Source of the DNA: Sphingobacterium sp. R2
GTDB lineage: Bacteria > Bacteroidota > Bacteroidia > Sphingobacteriales > Sphingobacteriaceae
NCBI RefSeq assembly: GCF_040760075.1
Contig: NZ_CP142884.1
Location: 1,054,001-1,118,000, forward strand
Direction: 5' to 3'
DNA: 64,000 nt
Made by a program: the position numbers and the translations under genes. The notes below the pieces were generated by a model. That model saw nothing but the letters and a program-made list of their open reading frames with translations. It was not told the origin of the DNA and did no database searches. This document shows, one piece after another, positions 61,728 through 64,000 of the stretch (position 1 is its first letter; each line of letters opens with the position of its first letter).

Positions 61728-63048
61728 GGCCTCGTGCCTTAATTTCAAGGTATTTATTGATGGAATTGATGGTTAAATTTTCCGGCGCAGTATAAATAGT
61801 CTGAAATCCATGACGGATAAGCTCCTGTACAATAAGCTGCTTCTCATAGATAAACTTCTCAGCAATGATTTGATTATAGATATCTATCGTCTTTCTGGGT
61901 ACACTTTTAGCTAGATCCTCAACCTCCACATTTTTAAATACGACGACTACAATTATATGACTTCTATTCAGCATAGTCAGGTAATTTATCTGACGTTTAA
62001 GGGAATCTAAGGTCTCAAAATTGGTGTAAAGAAAAACTAGTGAACGCTTGTTGATATGCGCATTGGCATAACTATACAGTTTTCCAAATTCCGATTCTTC
62101 AAATTTAGTCGATACCTGGTAGAGTGACTCTGAAATTTTAAGCATCTGATTATTTCTTTTCTCAGCAGGTATAAATGCATTGATATCCTTTGAAAAGGTT
62201 AATAAGCCAGCACGATCCTGCTTTAATATCGTTGCATTTGAAAGAACCAACGAAGCATTGATAGCGTAATCTAATAAGCTCAGGCCGTTGAAAGGCATAC
62301 GCATCGCCCTCCCTAAATCGATAAAGGAATAGATTGGCTGCGACCTCTCTTCCTCATATTGGTTGACCATCAACTTTTTTACTTTCGCAGATGCTTTCCA
62401 ATTCATGTGACGGTAGTCATCGCCCTGAACATAATCGCGAACATGATCAAATTCCATGGCCGAACCAATCCGTCGAATACGTTTTATCCCGAGTTCATTC
62501 AGTCTATTACTTGTTGCCAAAAGCTGATATTTCCTTAATTGTATATAAGATGGGTAACAAGGTATTTCCTGTTCTTGATTAGTAACAAACCTTCTTTTGA
62601 AAAATCCAAGACGCATCACGAGTGCCATACAACGTCCAAAGGTATAGATCCCCCGCTGGGTCGGCCGTAGCGAAAATGATATCTCCGATTGCTGAAAGCG
62701 CGGTAGATGGTTCATAAAGTCCTTATCGCGAATTTGAAGCTGAACAGGAAACTCCTCCAAAATCTCCACTTTCGTACTAAATGGATAAAAAGAACGCACA
62801 ATCAGTCTCATTGGGTTCTCATCTCCGTTGGAGAGCTTTTCAGGATATACCCTAGTGATTTCTATTTTCCCCTTTCCAGAAAATAAGACTATAAAATCAA
62901 AGACCAAAATCGCCAGCCATATCCAAAAAACAATCCATGCTACAACCAACAACCCCTTAACAAAAAAAGACCATGTAAAGAGGGTTGCTATACTTAATAG
63001 CGAGTAGAAAAATTGATTTGTTAGAAAGAGCTGACTTAATTTCTTCAT
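61720..63048 (-). CDS. DUF58-domain protein
   Basis: 442 residues with two N-terminal membrane helices (FFYSLLSIATLFTWSFF and VVAWIVFWIWLAILVFDF). DUF58 follows with the motif FDHVRDYVQGDDYRHMNWKASAK (split; core VRDYVQGDDYRHMNW) and a vWA-like end. These proteins pair with MoxR AAA+ ATPases, here the gene directly upstream with a one-base overlap, in systems thought to assemble or regulate metalloproteins or envelope complexes. Confidence 0.92.
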   Translation of the reverse strand: MKKLSQLFLTNQFFYSLLSIATLFTWSFFVKGLLVVAWIVFWIWLAILVFDFIVLFSGKGKIEITRVYPEKLSNGDENPMRLIVRSFYPFSTKVEILEEFPVQLQIRDKDFMNHLPRFQQSEISFSLRPTQRGIYTFGRCMALVMRLGFFKRRFVTNQEQEIPCYPSYIQLRKYQLLATSNRLNELGIKRIRRIGSAMEFDHVRDYVQGDDYRHMNWKASAKVKKLMVNQYEEERSQPIYSFIDLGRAMRMPFNGLSLLDYAINASLVLSNATILKQDRAGLLTFSKDINAFIPAEKRNNQMLKISESLYQVSTKFEESEFGKLYSYANAHINKRSLVFLYTNFETLDSLKRQINYLTMLNRSHIIVVVVFKNVEVEDLAKSVPRKTIDIYNQIIAEKFIYEKQLIVQELIRHGFQTIYTAPENLTINSINKYLEIKARGLI

Positions 63049-64000
63049 TATCTTGGAATTTCAACAGAATTAATGATTTGGTCGATGACATAGGCGGTAG
63101 TAAACCCTTCCATTTCTCTTTCTGGCGTCAACATAACCCGATGTCCTAACACGGCCGATGCTACCCTCCTAATATCCTCAGGAGTAACAAAATCTCTACC
63201 GCTGACTGCTGCTGAAGCTTTGGCTGATTCCAGTAAAGCAATAGAAGCTCTAGGAGACGCTCCGAGGGTCAAACTTGGATTCGTTCTTGTCTTTATAATA
63301 ACTTGAGCAATGTAAGTTAACAACTCCTCATGAACAAAAATAGACTTGATCAATTTTTGGAACCCCAAAATTTCAGCTGCGGAAACTACTGCCTGAACCT
63401 GATTCTCTTTATTGAGTGCCTTTTGAGCATGATGCTCCTTTAATATTTCCAGTTCCTGTTCAAGTTCAGGATAATCCACATTGATCTTAAACAAGAAACG
63501 ATCGAGCTGAGCTTCTGGCAGGCGATAAGTTCCTTCGTGTTCGATCGGATTTTGCGTCGCAAAAACAACAAATGGAGCGGGTAATCGATAAGTAGTTCCA
63601 TCAACTGATGCCTGCTGCTCGGCCATGCTTTCAAAAAGCGCGGCCTGCGTTTTTGCCGGAGCCCGGTTAATTTCATCGATTAACACGATGTTTGCAAAAA
63701 TGGGGCCCTTGCGAAACACAAATTCATTGCTTTTCAGATCCAATATCGAGGATCCCGTTACATCCGAAGGCATTAGATCTGGTGTAAATTGAATACGTTT
63801 GAATTCGCTATTGATGGTTTTGGCGACCAATTTTGCAGATAATGTTTTTGCAACCCCTGGCAATCCTTCAATCAGGGAATGTCCCGACGCTAAGATGGAA
63901 ATCAAGAGCATATCGATCAATTGATCCTGCCCAACGATTACTTTTTTAACTTCTGCCTTTACCTGAGCCATTTTATCAGACAAAACCGATACATCAATTC
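63048..64000 (-). CDS. MoxR-family AAA+ ATPase (5' end outside window)
   Basis: At least 311 residues. Walker A is GLPGVAKT and Walker B is IVLIDEINRAPAK; the sensor region FATQNPIEHEGTYRLPEAQLDRF and arginine-finger-like SPRASIALLESAKA are conserved MoxR blocks. The TTG at 63983 is not convincing as a start, because the frame stays open to the window end (IDVSVLSDKMAQ), so a longer N-terminus lies to the right. Overlaps the DUF58 gene by one base. A Bat-type gene cluster probably continues upstream. Confidence 0.94.
   Translation of the reverse strand, partial: IDVSVLSDKMAQVKAEVKKVIVGQDQLIDMLLISILASGHSLIEGLPGVAKTLSAKLVAKTINSEFKRIQFTPDLMPSDVTGSSILDLKSNEFVFRKGPIFANIVLIDEINRAPAKTQAALFESMAEQQASVDGTTYRLPAPFVVFATQNPIEHEGTYRLPEAQLDRFLFKINVDYPELEQELEILKEHHAQKALNKENQVQAVVSAAEILGFQKLIKSIFVHEELLTYIAQVIIKTRTNPSLTLGASPRASIALLESAKASAAVSGRDFVTPEDIRRVASAVLGHRVMLTPEREMEGFTTAYVIDQIINSVEIPR

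Noticed and set aside
1..64000. CRISPR arrays, insertion sequences, prophage genes, rRNA genes
   Set aside because: No spaced direct repeats, transposase or integrase motifs, phage structural proteins or rRNA sequence recognised.

Overview
The window is a stretch of chromosome from a member of the Bacteroidota, most probably family Sphingobacteriaceae (Sphingobacterium-like). This rests on a SusC/SusD pair, DUF5686 and OMP_b-brl receptors, promoter boxes of the Bacteroidota form TAnnTTTG with an upstream TTTG, moderately low GC, and the protein families themselves. No species-level assignment can be made from the sequence alone. I see no insertion sequence, prophage, CRISPR array, rRNA operon or clear pseudogene.

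Region 1 (1-15.9 kb) is a hexuronate and pectin utilisation locus. The + strand operon uxaA (5' end outside the window)-uxaC-kdgK-eda-MFS transporter-gapN-like takes galacturonate/glucuronate through 2-keto-3-deoxygluconate to pyruvate and glyceraldehyde 3-phosphate, and the last gene is a predicted NADP-dependent oxidiser of that triose phosphate. Facing it on the - strand are susC, susD, a FN3/DUF4957-DUF5123 lipoprotein and a rhamnogalacturonan-acetylesterase-like SGNH hydrolase. A divergent LacI-family gene sits beside a perfect 28-bp palindrome in front of susC.

Region 2 (16-38.6 kb) is mixed: an outer-membrane receptor, a PadR-PspC envelope-stress pair, VanZ, ComF, RlmN, MiaE, a luciferase-like oxidoreductase, an MprF-AcvB/VirJ lipid-modification pair, a glycosyltransferase, an MBL hydrolase, dCTP deaminase, a phosphopantetheinyl transferase, tRNA-Glu(TTC), two tandem ankyrin proteins, an enoyl-CoA hydratase and a DUF5686 protein.

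Region 3 (38.7-51.6 kb) is a complete 14-gene complex I operon, nuoA-N, on the - strand. Its NuoG is short and lacks the large molybdopterin-oxidoreductase-like part. Region 4 (51.7-57.9 kb) is a TonB energy-transduction operon: exbB, two exbD, tonB, a small membrane protein, a PstS-like lipoprotein and a TPR protein.

Region 5 (58.3-64 kb) holds SUI1/YciH, a YegS-type lipid kinase, metK behind a probable SAM-II riboswitch and followed by a perfect 28-bp snap-back hairpin, a Dabb protein, and the start of a MoxR-DUF58 operon that leaves the window on the right.

The points most worth a second look are: the GapN-like enzyme in which the general-base Glu appears to be replaced by Ile; the SAM-II-like leader of metK; the PstS-like protein wired into a TonB operon with no ABC transporter genes; the MprF-AcvB pair; the short NuoG; and several genes whose promoter box lies only 3-7 nt before the start codon, predicting leaderless mRNAs.
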